Assembly (NCBI RefSeq): GCF_007197555.1
Contig: NZ_CP041614.1
Coordinates: 3,464,001 to 3,528,000, forward strand
Origin: Shewanella psychropiezotolerans
GTDB taxonomy: Bacteria > Pseudomonadota > Gammaproteobacteria > Enterobacterales > Shewanellaceae
Length of the DNA stretch: 64,000 bases
Direction: 5' to 3'
Positions 37,108 through 48,925 of the stretch are shown here, one piece after another (within the stretch, counting starts at the first letter, position 1; the number at the start of each line of letters is the position of its first letter). A program made the position numbers and the translations under genes. Below the pieces are notes generated by a model. The model saw only the letters and a program-made list of their open reading frames with translations. It made no database searches and had not been told where the DNA came from.

Positions 37108-38669
37108 AAGCTTTCTCCCAGGCAGAGGATAAGGCTAGATAGGCGACGCCAGGCTGCTGTGATTCGGTCACCGCTCTCACCACTGCAACATCATCAACCC
37201 CGGTTCTCTTAACAGTCTCTATACGGCTGGCATCTATGCCGCCAATGGCCACCAAGGGATAATGTCCCTTAAACAAGTCCACATAGTGTTGCAGTTTCAT
37301 CAGGCCTTGAGGCGCAGATGGCATCACCTTAGTGGTCGTTGGAAAGATATGACCCAGTGCGATATAGGAAGGCGTGATTTGCGATGCGAGCAAGAGCTCG
37401 AAATAGCTGTGACTCGATATCCCTAGGGCAAGTTGTGCGTCAGCAATACGCTTAAGATCGGCATCATAGAGATCTTCCTGACCTAGATGCACACCATAAG
37501 CATTATGCTTGAGCGCCAATTCCCAATAATCATTGATAAATACCTTAGCCTGATAATCCCGGCCTAGGGCGATGGCGTGCGCTATTTTATCCTCAAGCTG
37601 AGAATCACCCTCATCCTTTATCCTAAGTTGAATCGTTTTAGCTCCGGCTCTGAGCAAGGTTTCTAACACTGGCAAGTCAGACACCACAGGATAGAGGCCC
37701 AACCGCTCATCTATCTTCTTAAACTTAATCCCAACCGGAAGAGAAGGTCCGTCGCCTAAGCTGCTGATCGCCGGAAAATCACTCAGTTCTCTAGGCCATG
37801 CGGTGCGCGCTAAAGGCCCGGGTCCCTCACCCACACGATAACTGTGTTTTATTCCGGCAGACACATAGGCTTTAGCCACGACAATAGCATCATGGAGCAC
37901 AAACCCTGTGGCCATCACACTGGCGATAGCTGAGCTTAAGGTGCATCCGGTACCATGATTATTGTTCGATGCGATACGCGGACTCGATAACAAAAAACTA
38001 CGTTGCAGATGCAATTCAGAGCAAGCGGCGGCGCAAGTACAGACGAAGATATCTTGGGCCGAGTCGATGTGCCAAGCTGGACCTTTATCCCCACCTTTAG
38101 CCAACACATTGGTGTCGAGTAATTGCGATAAATCTTTGGCTGCAAGATGATACTGGGACATGCCAACTAAGGTTTGCCCCACCAGCTCACCAAGCTCAAC
38201 GGCATTGGGGTGATCAGCGTAAGTAAGCCTTTAAATGGCGAAAAATCGAGTCGATTGTCATCTCCATCTAACCTGTCACCGCAACTGGCTATCATAACGG
38301 GATCTAAGATAACCGCGACTTCAGTACCACTGCGCTTCTTGTGATCATGAAGGTCCAGGGCAAGCCATCGACTCAAGAGAGCTATCTGCTGCTGATTTGC
38401 TAACAGGCCTATCTTTATCGCTTTGGGGGCAAGTCTTGTAGCAAGGTATCGAGTTGAGCCAACAGCATCTCATCGGAGACTGGCTCAACCAAATTGACTG
38501 CAACTGAGCTCTGGGCCGTTAATGTCGTGATCACAGTGCAAGCATGACAAGCGAGATCATTCATGGTGGCGAGATCCGCCTGAATGCCCGCACCGCCGCC
38601 ACTGTCAGAGCCTGCTATTGACCAAACAACAGGCTTTAAAGCCGACAAAGTCGGCTCTACATTTGCCAT
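37094..38669 (-). CDS. thiDE: Fused hydroxymethylpyrimidine(-P) kinase / thiamine-phosphate synthase ThiD-ThiE, two frame breaks
   Basis: The ATG at 38669 lies 4 nt after thiC. The N-terminal half is ThiD (SIAGSDSGGGAGIQADL, later NNHGTGCTLSSAIA); the C-terminal half is ThiE (LGLYPVVSD, TIQLRIKD, VHLGQEDL, ALGHIFPTTTK, AIGGIDASR). As given it is split in three. One base added at the CCCCC-AAA junction (plus 38422-38429) restores PPK-A-I-K-I-G-L-L; one C added at plus 38207-38210 restores LITPNAVELGELVG. The corrected product has 525 aa. ThiD phosphorylates the pyrimidine and ThiE joins it to the thiazole. Both breaks sit in homopolymers, so error is more likely than decay. Confidence 0.9.
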
Positions 38670-38673
38670 TAGA

Positions 38674-40649
<1,976 letters not shown>

Positions 40650-40889
40650 AAGCAATCTCACTTTAATTGAAATGAAGTTGCTTGCCTGGAGAGTTGAATA
40701 GCAGACACGAGAACGAAGTCTCGAAGTCACAGATAATGACAATAAACGGATCTATTCTGAAAACCAGATACTAAGACTCAAGGTCGTCGGCTCAAAAAAT
40801 TGAGGCGATGGCACTAAAATTAGCAGCTATTGAATCAAGATATCATGATTCAATGAATACAAAAATTCACACGATTTATGGACATTATC

Positions 40890-40975
40890 ATGCTTGTTTC
40901 CTTCGCAGGTTTTAACCTGATCAGGTTCAACGGATCCCGAATAAACGGTCTCAGCCAATTAGGCACTCCGACAAG
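40890..40975 (-). ncRNA. TPP riboswitch (THI element) controlling the thi operon
   Basis: On the minus strand the conserved parts appear in order: GTCGGAGTGCC, GGCTGAGA, GGGATCC, GAACCTGATCAGGTTA and GCGAAGGAAACAAG. These are the pyrimidine-sensing and pyrophosphate-sensing arms of the thiamine pyrophosphate aptamer. It precedes thiC by about 240 nt and would repress thiC-thiDE-thiF-thiS-thiG-thiH when TPP is plentiful. The expression platform between it and thiC is not clear to me; a GGCTCAA/TTGAGGC inverted repeat occurs at 40789-40805. Confidence 0.95.
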
Positions 40976-41152
40976 ATGTGAGAAGTATAATCTTAAAACA
41001 TCAAAGTTAACAAGGCTTTTGTAAAGATACCAAATCTAAAAAAATCATGACAACTTAAAAGTTAAATATTTGTATTTATTGGCAATGTAATTTAATTTGC
41101 AATATTTAAGTTGAAGTTACTAATTAGTCATTAAATTATTTCATCATTAAAA

Positions 41153-42193
41153 TTATGACTTAATAGGCCTTTTATGCACTCTTTTTGCTATCGCTCGCGT
41201 TAACGCCGCCACAACTGAGTCACCATCACAGCGAAATGGATAGCCAAGATTCTCGGCATGGGGATTAATTGGATTGGGGGTTTTAACGATTCGATAGCAG
41301 GTATCTCCCTGTTTAACGATTCGATTTGGATCTAACTCACTATCTAGAGTCTCAGCATCACTCCAGGTATCTATCTCAGGGAGTTCGAGAATGATCATCT
41401 CACCATCCATCTCACTGAGCGTTTTAGTTCGGGTATATTGATTAGCTTGTTCGACAAAAAACTCACCCAGAGCCGCCTCTCTCTGGCGAGAAAGGTATTT
41501 TTGGGTAGAGGCACTAAAACTTGAAATATTAAGCCTATCGTTCTCGTCATTGTTCTCTTGTTCCGGGGAGAAGAAATAGGAAGATTGACTCATAGAAGAA
41601 GCTTTCTTTGGCTTGAAAACATCTTCTTGCTTAGCCAGAGATTGTTTAGCTTCTATTCCAACGGGGTCCTGTACAAAGGGGGCCTGCTTTGATTTCGGCT
41701 TAAGCTGAACTTGAGACACGTCACTCTCTGTCAAAACAGCTGCTGCACGATTAGGCTCCTGCACTCTATTATCGATTAATTCAGAGTGACCTTTCTTTAT
41801 CACAGGGGCTTGATAATACATATAGGCTTTCAATTGAGGACCTTTTAATTGAGGTGCTTCAGATTTAATGCCATAGATCTTATCTTGCGGGTATAACAAG
41901 GGAGCGGAGGTCCAGAGGATATCTAAGGTGAGCACCAGGGCCAGATGACCGCTAATGACCAGAACGCTCACCCATAGCCAAGAAATCCTGCGCTTATTTA
42001 CTACAAGATCAGCATGCTCATTAGCAGATAAGATAAATGGCCTGAGCTCATGATTCAGCTCTTGAGGCTCGAAGGAGGTATCAAACTGAATATCGAGATT
42101 CACGGCGCACTTATCCGCCTTTACCCCCTTCAGTCCTTCCTTGTTTTCATTAAGTAGAACTTCCTCTACGCGAAACGCTTTCAATAATATCAT
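41153..42193 (-). CDS. Unrecognised single-span membrane protein
   Basis: 346 aa. An N-terminal cytoplasmic part of about 70 residues is followed by one membrane helix (ISWLWVSVLVISGHLALVLTLDILW, about 69-93), then a Pro/Gln/Lys-rich linker and a C-terminal domain with two cysteines (GDTCYRIVKTPNP, GYPFRCDGDSVVAALTRAIAKR). The arrangement resembles TonB- or TolA-like proteins, which span the periplasm from an inner-membrane anchor, but I see no TonB C-terminal motif. The gene stands alone between the thi operon riboswitch and the yqfA-like gene; the FabR-type operator lies about 140 bp upstream of it. Confidence 0.7.
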   Translation of the reverse strand: MILLKAFRVEEVLLNENKEGLKGVKADKCAVNLDIQFDTSFEPQELNHELRPFILSANEHADLVVNKRRISWLWVSVLVISGHLALVLTLDILWTSAPLLYPQDKIYGIKSEAPQLKGPQLKAYMYYQAPVIKKGHSELIDNRVQEPNRAAAVLTESDVSQVQLKPKSKQAPFVQDPVGIEAKQSLAKQEDVFKPKKASSMSQSSYFFSPEQENNDENDRLNISSFSASTQKYLSRQREAALGEFFVEQANQYTRTKTLSEMDGEMIILELPEIDTWSDAETLDSELDPNRIVKQGDTCYRIVKTPNPINPHAENLGYPFRCDGDSVVAALTRAIAKRVHKRPIKS

Positions 42194-42671
42194 CCCTGTG
42201 GTTTATCATTGTTTGTTCATTTCACTTCAAATGCAGCGAATCAGTCAGTACCAGGATTTCATTCTGGACTCAATATCAATAAAAATCAGATTACAAATAA
42301 GACAGAAAGTTCATTTTGACGAATAAAACTTAGCTTACACGTGTACGCTCAAGTGTGGTTTTATGCTGAATTTACTGTTAGACTCCACCGAAACGATTTA
42401 AGAGAAACTTAAATATCAGTTCCATTAAGTAAGTGGTCATTCAGCGGGAGTTAAAAACGCTGTAGGCAAGTAAGGGGATTGAAGCTAATAGTTATTCTAT
42501 ATCGAAAGCCACTTGCGCAGCATAAAGTGTTTTTAAAGCCGCACTACGTGAGCTTCTCAGGACTGCTACTTCTGTGTTGTGTTGTGTTGTCTTAAAAGGG
42601 AATAACCATTTCCTCAACAATGCGCCTTGAATTAACAACCCTGAGAGAGCTCTGAATTAACCATAAATTTA
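42194..42671. other. Divergent intergenic region with an operator-like palindrome
   Basis: About 480 nt between the unknown membrane protein and the yqfA-like gene. I support no gene in it. It contains the FabR-type palindrome (42332-42349) and a short run of GTGTT repeats near 42570-42590. Confidence 0.5.
42332..42349. promoter_or_regulatory. Candidate FabR operator
   Basis: AGCTTACACGTGTACGCT is an 18-bp palindrome with one mismatch and closely follows the FabR motif described for fabA and fabB (AGCGTACA-x-x-TGTACGCT form). FabR senses unsaturated acyl thioesters; phylogenetic footprinting in E. coli placed a third site before yqfA, the homolog of the gene 320 bp downstream here. It could also act on the divergent membrane protein gene. 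Confidence 0.6.
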
Positions 42672-43367
42672 ATGGAATTGGTATATATGCCACTAGAAGA
42701 ATCATTGGCCCAGCAAGTATCAACTGTCTCAGTTAATAGCAGCGGCTATAGTCATAAAGAAGAGATGGCTAACAGCATAAGCCATGGTCTGGGTATTGTG
42801 GCGGGGATTATCGGGCTTGCACTCTCTCTGATAAAAGGCCAGCAAACACTCGATAGCATTCAATTATTTGGGCTGGTTATCTACTGTGCCAGCATTATCT
42901 TACTTTTTTCCTGCTCAACTTTATATCATTCGGTTTCCTCTCCTGTTTGGAAACTCAGACTTAAGATTGCAGATCATTGCGCCATTTATTTTTTAATCGC
43001 AGGTACCTATACTCCTCTGATGCTTATCGCCCTGGATGGTACCAAGGCTAATATTATTCTCATCGCCATCTGGTCCCTGGCATTCGGTGGAGTATTATTC
43101 AAAACTCGGTTTATTAATCGTTTCAAGAAGCTGAGCGTTGCCCTCTACTTATTAATGGGCTGGCTGTGCGCAACCGTGATGAGTGAGCTGATCGATTCGA
43201 TGACAGTTCTAGGTTTTCAGTTATTGATTTTGGGCGGATTACTTTACAGTTTTGGGGTGATATTCTATGTTGGTAAACGCATTCCCTATAACCACGCAAT
43301 ATGGCATCTATTTGTGCTCGCTGGTGCGGTAAGTCACTTTCTCTGTGTATACTTAACACTGATATAA
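42672..43367 (+). CDS. Hemolysin III / YqfA family membrane protein (PAQR superfamily)
   Basis: 231 aa with seven hydrophobic segments. Family signatures: EEMANSISHGLGIVAG, FSCSTLYHSV (the conserved S-x-x-YH), ADHCAIYFLIAGTYTPLMLI and NHAIWHLFVLAGAVSHFLCVY with the conserved histidines of this putative metal-dependent hydrolase fold. Start 42672 or 42687; neither has a strong ribosome site. The upstream FabR-type palindrome suggests a link to membrane lipid state; the biochemical role is unproven. Confidence 0.9.
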   Translation: MELVYMPLEESLAQQVSTVSVNSSGYSHKEEMANSISHGLGIVAGIIGLALSLIKGQQTLDSIQLFGLVIYCASIILLFSCSTLYHSVSSPVWKLRLKIADHCAIYFLIAGTYTPLMLIALDGTKANIILIAIWSLAFGGVLFKTRFINRFKKLSVALYLLMGWLCATVMSELIDSMTVLGFQLLILGGLLYSFGVIFYVGKRIPYNHAIWHLFVLAGAVSHFLCVYLTLI

Positions 43368-43395
43368 GCCGTAGAATTTAGATTTATCCAGACTG

Positions 43396-43926
43396 TCAGC
43401 CTGCTTGAAAATCAATGAGGGCTTGTTTTAACAGCTCAGCCTCTTCATGATGATTCTTTAACTCGAGTAGGCCGATGATGCACTCTAGGGTGCACAATCC
43501 CCCTTCTATTTGATTACGTCTCAGAGTAAAGCCTGAATCCGCCTGCTCAGTTAAAGCAAACTTATCAGCAGCCTTAAGATAAGGACTTTGCCTCATCATC
43601 TTACGGGCCTCTTGCCAAGTTGCATCTAATATAATGAGCGTATCAGGCATGTGCTCGAGATAGAGCTGAGCCTGAGTATTTTCCATAGGCACTGGCCCAT
43701 CTTTTCCATCTGGATCACAACTTCCTTCTGAGAGACATAGATCTTTAGTTCTTGGAAAAAGTACCGCGGCTCTATGGCTGCGAATTAATTCTATCAAGGC
43801 TAGATCCGGAGACACCCTAGACCAAATGATCCGCCTACACCATTGAGGAAAAGCGTTTAATGCAAGTAAACCTGTGTTGGTTGGGCGATCTACTTCTCTT
43901 TGATGCGTTAACAAGACCAAGTTCAT
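43396..43926 (-). CDS. DTW-domain tRNA-uridine aminocarboxypropyltransferase
   Basis: 176 aa, a short member of the family that adds a 3-amino-3-carboxypropyl group to uridine in tRNA (E. coli TapT and TuaA are longer). Visible: AVLFPRTKDLCL, LIILDATWQEARKMMRQSP (the DTW-type motif reads DATW) and LRRNQIEGGLCTLECII. It lacks the N-terminal cysteine cluster of E. coli TapT. Convergent with the yqfA-like gene. Confidence 0.85.
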   Translation of the reverse strand: MNLVLLTHQREVDRPTNTGLLALNAFPQWCRRIIWSRVSPDLALIELIRSHRAAVLFPRTKDLCLSEGSCDPDGKDGPVPMENTQAQLYLEHMPDTLIILDATWQEARKMMRQSPYLKAADKFALTEQADSGFTLRRNQIEGGLCTLECIIGLLELKNHHEEAELLKQALIDFQAG

Positions 43927-44099
43927 CTATTTTTACTCTTATCATTATTCATGCATGAAAATAGGAAAGTCATTATACGAAAACTGTATAAGCAGTGACA
44001 GCTCACCTATTTACTCTCTTGTACTAGGAAAATCATCTACTGTGAGATAAAATCTAACGATAACAATTCTCATTCCAATAAATACAGTTATAGCGAATT

Positions 44100-45538
44100 A
44101 TGTCCATACCAATAACGGGTCTATTCTCAGGCCTACAAGTGAAACTATTCAGTTACTTTGCCTTATCTCTATTGGCTATTTTACTTATCGCTACAGGGAT
44201 TGAAAGGGTTGTGATCAACCGCTTATTGACTCTGCCTCAATCTACTCAGGCTCAAATTATTCACTTGGCTAATCAGGCAACCGAATTAGTCAACAATGAT
44301 GCTCTAACAGCATTAACAAGATGGGAACAAAATCAGGAATTCCGTGTTTATGTGTTAGACAAAGACCTCAAATCCATCACAAAATCAGAATTGCATCCCC
44401 ATTTCATCTTCAAATTACAATATATGCGGCAACTTCATCTGCCTATGGGAAACAGTGTCAGAAAGCCTCTGATTGGTATTCCTCTGCCTAATGCCACCTA
44501 TTTCAATGGCCCCTTGACTCTAGTGGTGCAGTTAAAGCCCGAGCTACACCCGGCTCAAAAGCTAACCCAAAGCCTTTGGGTTATTCGCGTTCTGGTGGGA
44601 ATATCTGTATTACTGGTATTCACTTCCATTTTGACCAGATACTTAATTACACCGCTTAAACATTTGAAATTAGGCACACAAGCCTTGGCCAGTGGTCGAT
44701 TAGACACCAGGATCGCCCAGCATTTCTCAGTTAAAGAACCTGAATTTTATCACCTCGCCACAGAGTTCGATCATATGGCGGAACAAGTACAGCAATCGAT
44801 GCAAAATCAGAAGCGCTTATTGAGGGATGTATCCCATGAACTCAGGACTCCCTTAGCCAGGCAGGAGCTAGCACTACACCTCTTAGCGAGGCAAGCGAGC
44901 CCTGAACAGCACAAATTTATACAACGCTTAGAGCAAGAAAATCATCAGATGGCCTCCCTTATCAATAGTATTTTAGATTACAGTCGACTCAATAATGCCT
45001 ACGTAGAGTTGACCTACGCTTCAGTTGCCTTAAGCCATATTCGTTCTAGAGTCTTGGCAGATATCCAGTTTGAAGCTAAAGCTGAGCAAACCATCACCTG
45101 GACTGAGTTTACCCACGACTTAAATATCCAGACTGACGCCAACTTTCTCATTCGAGCCTTAGATAATGTACTGAGAAATGCGCTTAAATATGCGGGTGAA
45201 ACCTGTACTGTTATCATTAGTTCGCGTATCAATGACGGCAATCTGGTCGTTGATATAGAAGACGACGGTCCCGGGATCCCGGAAGACAAATTAGAAAACC
45301 TCTTCAACCCCTTCACCAGAATGGATGAAGCCAGACACTCTAGTCAGGGGGGATACGGATTGGGACTCGCAATAGTTAAACAGAGCCTTAAATTACTGGG
45401 GGGGAAGTGAGTGCCAAAAACCATCTCAGAGGAGGGCTATGTATCAGCTTTAACTTGCCCTTAAACCTCATGGAGACGGTAAAAATAGAGCGTCTTCATG
45501 CCATGAAAGAGCAAAACTATGAGGCATCAACAAGCTGA
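44100..45538 (+). CDS. Two-component sensor histidine kinase, one frame break at the end
   Basis: Restored length 479 aa. One membrane helix (about 15-35), a periplasmic domain, a second helix (about 165-188), HAMP, the phosphoacceptor HELRTPLARQ, the N box NVLRNALKYA, G1 DDGPGIPEDKL and G2 GGYGLGLAI. As given it ends at 45410 after LLGGK. Adding one G to the seven-G run at 45398-45404 continues LLGGEVSAKN...GGLCISFNLPLN to a TGA at 45536-45538, the expected last ATPase strand. No response-regulator gene is adjacent, which is unusual for this CpxA-like layout. Confidence 0.87.
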
Positions 45539-45567
45539 GTCGAGCAAACCCTTAAGCAGTAACTTAC

Positions 45568-46059
45568 TCAGCCGTACTTCTTCACTTTCTTAAGTGCTAT
45601 TTGCTGCTTAAGTTTCGACAGGTGATCGGTAAATACTATGCCTTGCAGATGATCCATTTCGTGCTGTAATACAATCGCCAAAAATGTATCTGTCTCTATT
45701 TCAAACGCTTTACCGGTACGATCCAGTGCTTTGACTGTGACTTGCTCACTTCTGGCCACCTTAGCGCGATAGCCAGGGATAGATAAACACCCCTCCTCGC
45801 CTATAAAGTCACCTTGAGTTGCCATAATTTCCGGATTGATCAGCACCTGTGGCTGGTCTCTTTCCTCTGACAGATCTATGACTAAGATGGCGTGCTGACT
45901 ACCGACTTGTGTCGCCGCCAGCCCTATGCCATCTTCGGTGTCATACAGGGTCTCGAGCAGATCATCTATAAAACCTTGAACCGAGTCTATATCTTCAACT
46001 ACGCGGGCTTTGCGTTTAAGACGTTCATCGGGAATAGTTAAAATATCGAGTACGGCCAT
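45568..46059 (-). CDS. def: Peptide deformylase
   Basis: 163 aa from the ATG at 46059 (a GTG 15 nt upstream is possible). It removes the formyl group from new proteins. All three motifs are present: GIGLAATQ, EEGCLS and QHEMDHLQG, so the metal site is complete. It is not next to fmt, so this is probably a second copy beside a fmt-linked one elsewhere in the genome (inference). Confidence 0.95.
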   Translation of the reverse strand: MAVLDILTIPDERLKRKARVVEDIDSVQGFIDDLLETLYDTEDGIGLAATQVGSQHAILVIDLSEERDQPQVLINPEIMATQGDFIGEEGCLSIPGYRAKVARSEQVTVKALDRTGKAFEIETDTFLAIVLQHEMDHLQGIVFTDHLSKLKQQIALKKVKKYG

Positions 46060-46244
46060 AGATAGATAGATCACATAAAGAAAAATTTGGCGCCATTATG
46101 ACCGAATAAACGCTAAAGGCAACTCCATAACGGTCAAAATTACATCAGTCACCTTTTCATTTTTAACCTTATTGTCACATAACTTGAATTCCTGCATATA
46201 TGTGGATAGCATGAATGAATCGTATAAAATATACAGGACGTAGT

Positions 46245-47966
46245 ATGACACAAGTGACTCGAACCCCCTTGCCCAAGACTTTCTTCGTCGCCAACACCAT
46301 GGAGATCTTCGAACGTCTTGCCTGGTATGGTTTTTTTACCCTGTCATCCCTCTACATGACCTCGCCTTCTCAGCAAGGTGGCTTAGGCTTTAGCGATCAG
46401 GAACGTGGCTTACTCCAAGGCATGATCCCTTTCTTCCTCTACTTATTTCCTGTTATCACAGGCGCCTTGGCTGACCGATACGGTTACCGTAAGATGTTTC
46501 TGATATCCTATGCCATCATGTGTCCCAGTTACTTCATTCTGGGACAAGTGGACTCTTTCGCAGGTTTCTTCATTGCCTTTATGGGCGTGGCGCTCGGTGC
46601 AGCCTGTTTCAAACCTGTGGTTACTGGCACCGTTGCCCGTACGACCGATGATACCAACCGCGGCTTAGGTTTCGGAATTTTCTACATGATGGTCAACATC
46701 GGCGGGTTTCTCGGCCCCTTCATTGCAGGCTATGTTCGAGCAATAAGCTGGGACTGGGTGTTTATCATGTCATCATTCTGGATTGCGGTTAACTTTATAC
46801 CCGCCCTACTCTTCTACAAGGAACCCACAGATCAAAATGCGCAAAAAGGCAAACCACTCAAGGCCGTCTTCGCCGATATACAGGAAGTACTGGGTAACTT
46901 ACGCTTCGCGCTGCTCTTCTTCGGGACTCTGATCATCCTCATGTCTTATGGCGCTAAGTGGCTGTCGGGACAAACTACACTCTTGGTCTATCTAGCTTGG
47001 TTCTCGGGACACTACTTGTGGAACTTGAAGGGAAAGTCAGATCTCACCGCGCCTTGGTATAAGCAAAAAATCGCTATCGGTAATAAGCCCTTCGTGATCT
47101 ATCTGCTGATTTTGTCTGGTTTCTGGATGGTCTATCAGCAAATATTCATCACGCTACCCATCTATATTCGTGATTTTGTCGATACATCGGATCTTATCGC
47201 CATGATGGCGTCTTATCCGAACCTTCTCAGCTTCCTGGCTCCGGTCGATCTTTCAAGCTTACAAACTGAGCTCACCAGACTGTCTGCCGCTTTAGTTAAT
47301 CAGGAACTCACGGCTCAGGCCGCTTACTTTGACCTGGTACATTATAAAGTCATGGTGCCCGTATCTGAACTTAGCCTGGGGTTAAATGCGATAGCCGCAG
47401 ATCCTTCTCAAGCTGAAGGCTATGCGAATGCTTGGTCTACAGAATATCGCCAGATTAACCCTGAATATATGATAGGCCTTAACTTTCTCTCTATCGTATT
47501 CTTGCAGTTATTAGTTAGTCGCGTTGCAGAGAAATTCCAGGCTTTACCCGTTCTGGTCGCCGGAACTGTGATCATTGCCTTTGGCACCGCTTTAGGTGGT
47601 GTGGCTCACGGCGCCATCATGGGAGGCGTGATGGTACTGACTTCTATCTTGGTATTCTCTATTGGGGAGATGGTAGCCTCACCTAAAAGTCAGGAATATG
47701 TCGCCAGCTTTGCCCCACACGACAAAAAAGCCATGTTTATGGGTTACTACTTCGTATCATCTGCCATCGGCTTCCTACTGGCGGGTCCCTTGTCCGGCTA
47801 TCTCTATTCTGAGGTGGCAAAACAAGCACAAAGACCAGATCTGATGTGGTACATCATAGGTGCCTTCGGTTTAATCACAGCCCTAGGCCTGATCTTGTTC
47901 CACAAGTTTGGTGTCATGAAGCACCCGGCGAATAAGCCTGTGGCGAGTGAAGCAGAGGTAATGTAG
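46245..47966 (+). CDS. Proton-dependent oligopeptide transporter family (POT/PTR2) protein
   Basis: 573 aa from the ATG at 46245, which has AGGA 7 nt upstream; ten codons before it have no start signal. The POT motif ExxER is present (NTMEIFERLAWYGFF), then GALADRYGYRKMFLISY and the PTR2 signature FGIFYMMVNIGGFLGPFIAGY. About 12-14 membrane helices, with an internal soluble segment of about 100 residues (340-420) between helices. It would import di- or tripeptides with protons. The gene is followed by a 15-bp-stem terminator. Confidence 0.9.
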   Translation: MTQVTRTPLPKTFFVANTMEIFERLAWYGFFTLSSLYMTSPSQQGGLGFSDQERGLLQGMIPFFLYLFPVITGALADRYGYRKMFLISYAIMCPSYFILGQVDSFAGFFIAFMGVALGAACFKPVVTGTVARTTDDTNRGLGFGIFYMMVNIGGFLGPFIAGYVRAISWDWVFIMSSFWIAVNFIPALLFYKEPTDQNAQKGKPLKAVFADIQEVLGNLRFALLFFGTLIILMSYGAKWLSGQTTLLVYLAWFSGHYLWNLKGKSDLTAPWYKQKIAIGNKPFVIYLLILSGFWMVYQQIFITLPIYIRDFVDTSDLIAMMASYPNLLSFLAPVDLSSLQTELTRLSAALVNQELTAQAAYFDLVHYKVMVPVSELSLGLNAIAADPSQAEGYANAWSTEYRQINPEYMIGLNFLSIVFLQLLVSRVAEKFQALPVLVAGTVIIAFGTALGGVAHGAIMGGVMVLTSILVFSIGEMVASPKSQEYVASFAPHDKKAMFMGYYFVSSAIGFLLAGPLSGYLYSEVAKQAQRPDLMWYIIGAFGLITALGLILFHKFGVMKHPANKPVASEAEVM

Positions 47967-48007
47967 CTGATTAGTACCAAATTAATTTTGTCATGACTTC
48001 AGTTTTA

Positions 48008-48043
48008 AAGCCCATAATTCATTGATGAATTATGGGCTTCTTT
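48008..48043 (+). terminator. Terminator after the POT transporter gene
   Basis: A perfect 15-bp stem, AAGCCCATAATTCAT pairing with ATGAATTATGGGCTT around a TG loop, followed by CTTTAT. Confidence 0.85.
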
Positions 48044-48299
48044 ATCATCATTGACTCTTTGCCAAACCTAGACTTCTAGTAGAAAACCTAAACCCCCAGT
48101 GAAATCTAAGTATTTATCATAAATAGCCACCACTCTATTTATTTCACAAGTCATAACTGTTCGTTAAATTAATCGTGACACATCAAGCTTAAATATTACT
48201 GACGCTCGCTAAGATCTCAGTTTATGCCCCTTTAAACTAGCGAGTTAAAGTCGAAGAGGATATGATGCTGTAAATGGTCTGTGGATGATATGAGATAAT
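48044..48299. other. Intergenic region before the alkyltransferase-like gene
   Basis: About 250-330 nt, depending on the start chosen for the next gene. I see no gene, repeat or clear promoter in it. Confidence 0.4.
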
Positions 48300-48377
48300 A
48301 TGATAAGGCTAGTGGGACACTGCACACCTCCTAATCCAGACGCTTTTTCGACGTCCCCCGCGGTAGCTAAATCCCCT

Positions 48378-48704
48378 ATGGAAAAAATCTGGTTCATCGT
48401 CGCCATGCTGCCAAAGGGTCGAGTAAGCTCGTATGGTAAGGTTGCCGATTTAGCAGGATTACCCGGTAGGGCAAGATACGTGTCTAAAGCATTAAAGATG
48501 GCACCTGAAACATTAAACCTGCCATGGCACCGAGTCATCAACAGCCAAGGGAAAATCTCTTTCAAACCAGATACTGAAGCATTCCGAATACAAATGCAGT
48601 TACTCAGGTTAGATGGCGTAGAGGTCAACCGAGGGAGAATATCTTTAGCCAAATTTGAGTGGCGACCGGATATGGCCACACTGGTTTTACAACTGCCGTT
48701 TTAA
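48378..48704 (+). CDS. Alkyltransferase-like protein (ATL, MGMT family)
   Basis: 108 aa from the ATG at 48378 (MEKIWFIVAMLPKGRVSSYG), the usual ATL length; an ATG at 48300 would add 26 non-family residues. The active-site motif is PWHRVI, with Trp replacing the alkyl-accepting Cys of O6-methylguanine transferases. Such proteins bind O6-alkylguanine, flip it out and hand it to nucleotide excision repair; they do not repair it themselves. Confidence 0.92.
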   Translation: MEKIWFIVAMLPKGRVSSYGKVADLAGLPGRARYVSKALKMAPETLNLPWHRVINSQGKISFKPDTEAFRIQMQLLRLDGVEVNRGRISLAKFEWRPDMATLVLQLPF

Positions 48705-48925
48705 CTAAAAGTGATGAGGTAAAGCGCCAAGTGGAACTAGCGCCAATGAACCATAAAGCAGATTCATTGTCTGAGCTATTGTCGGGGCTATTTTCTGAAC
48801 TAGTGTTTTCTCCATCGATTCTCGGGTAATTCAGGACCAATATTAAGGCTAGATACAGCAACTAACAGCAAGTAAGAACTCGCCACAAAGGGTCCTGGAC
48901 TTTGCAAGCAGGTAAAAACTTATCC

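Noticed and set aside
38167-38376. Separate small genes at the three pieces of thiDE
   Set aside because: The pieces join perfectly into one ThiD-ThiE protein when one base is added at each of two homopolymers.
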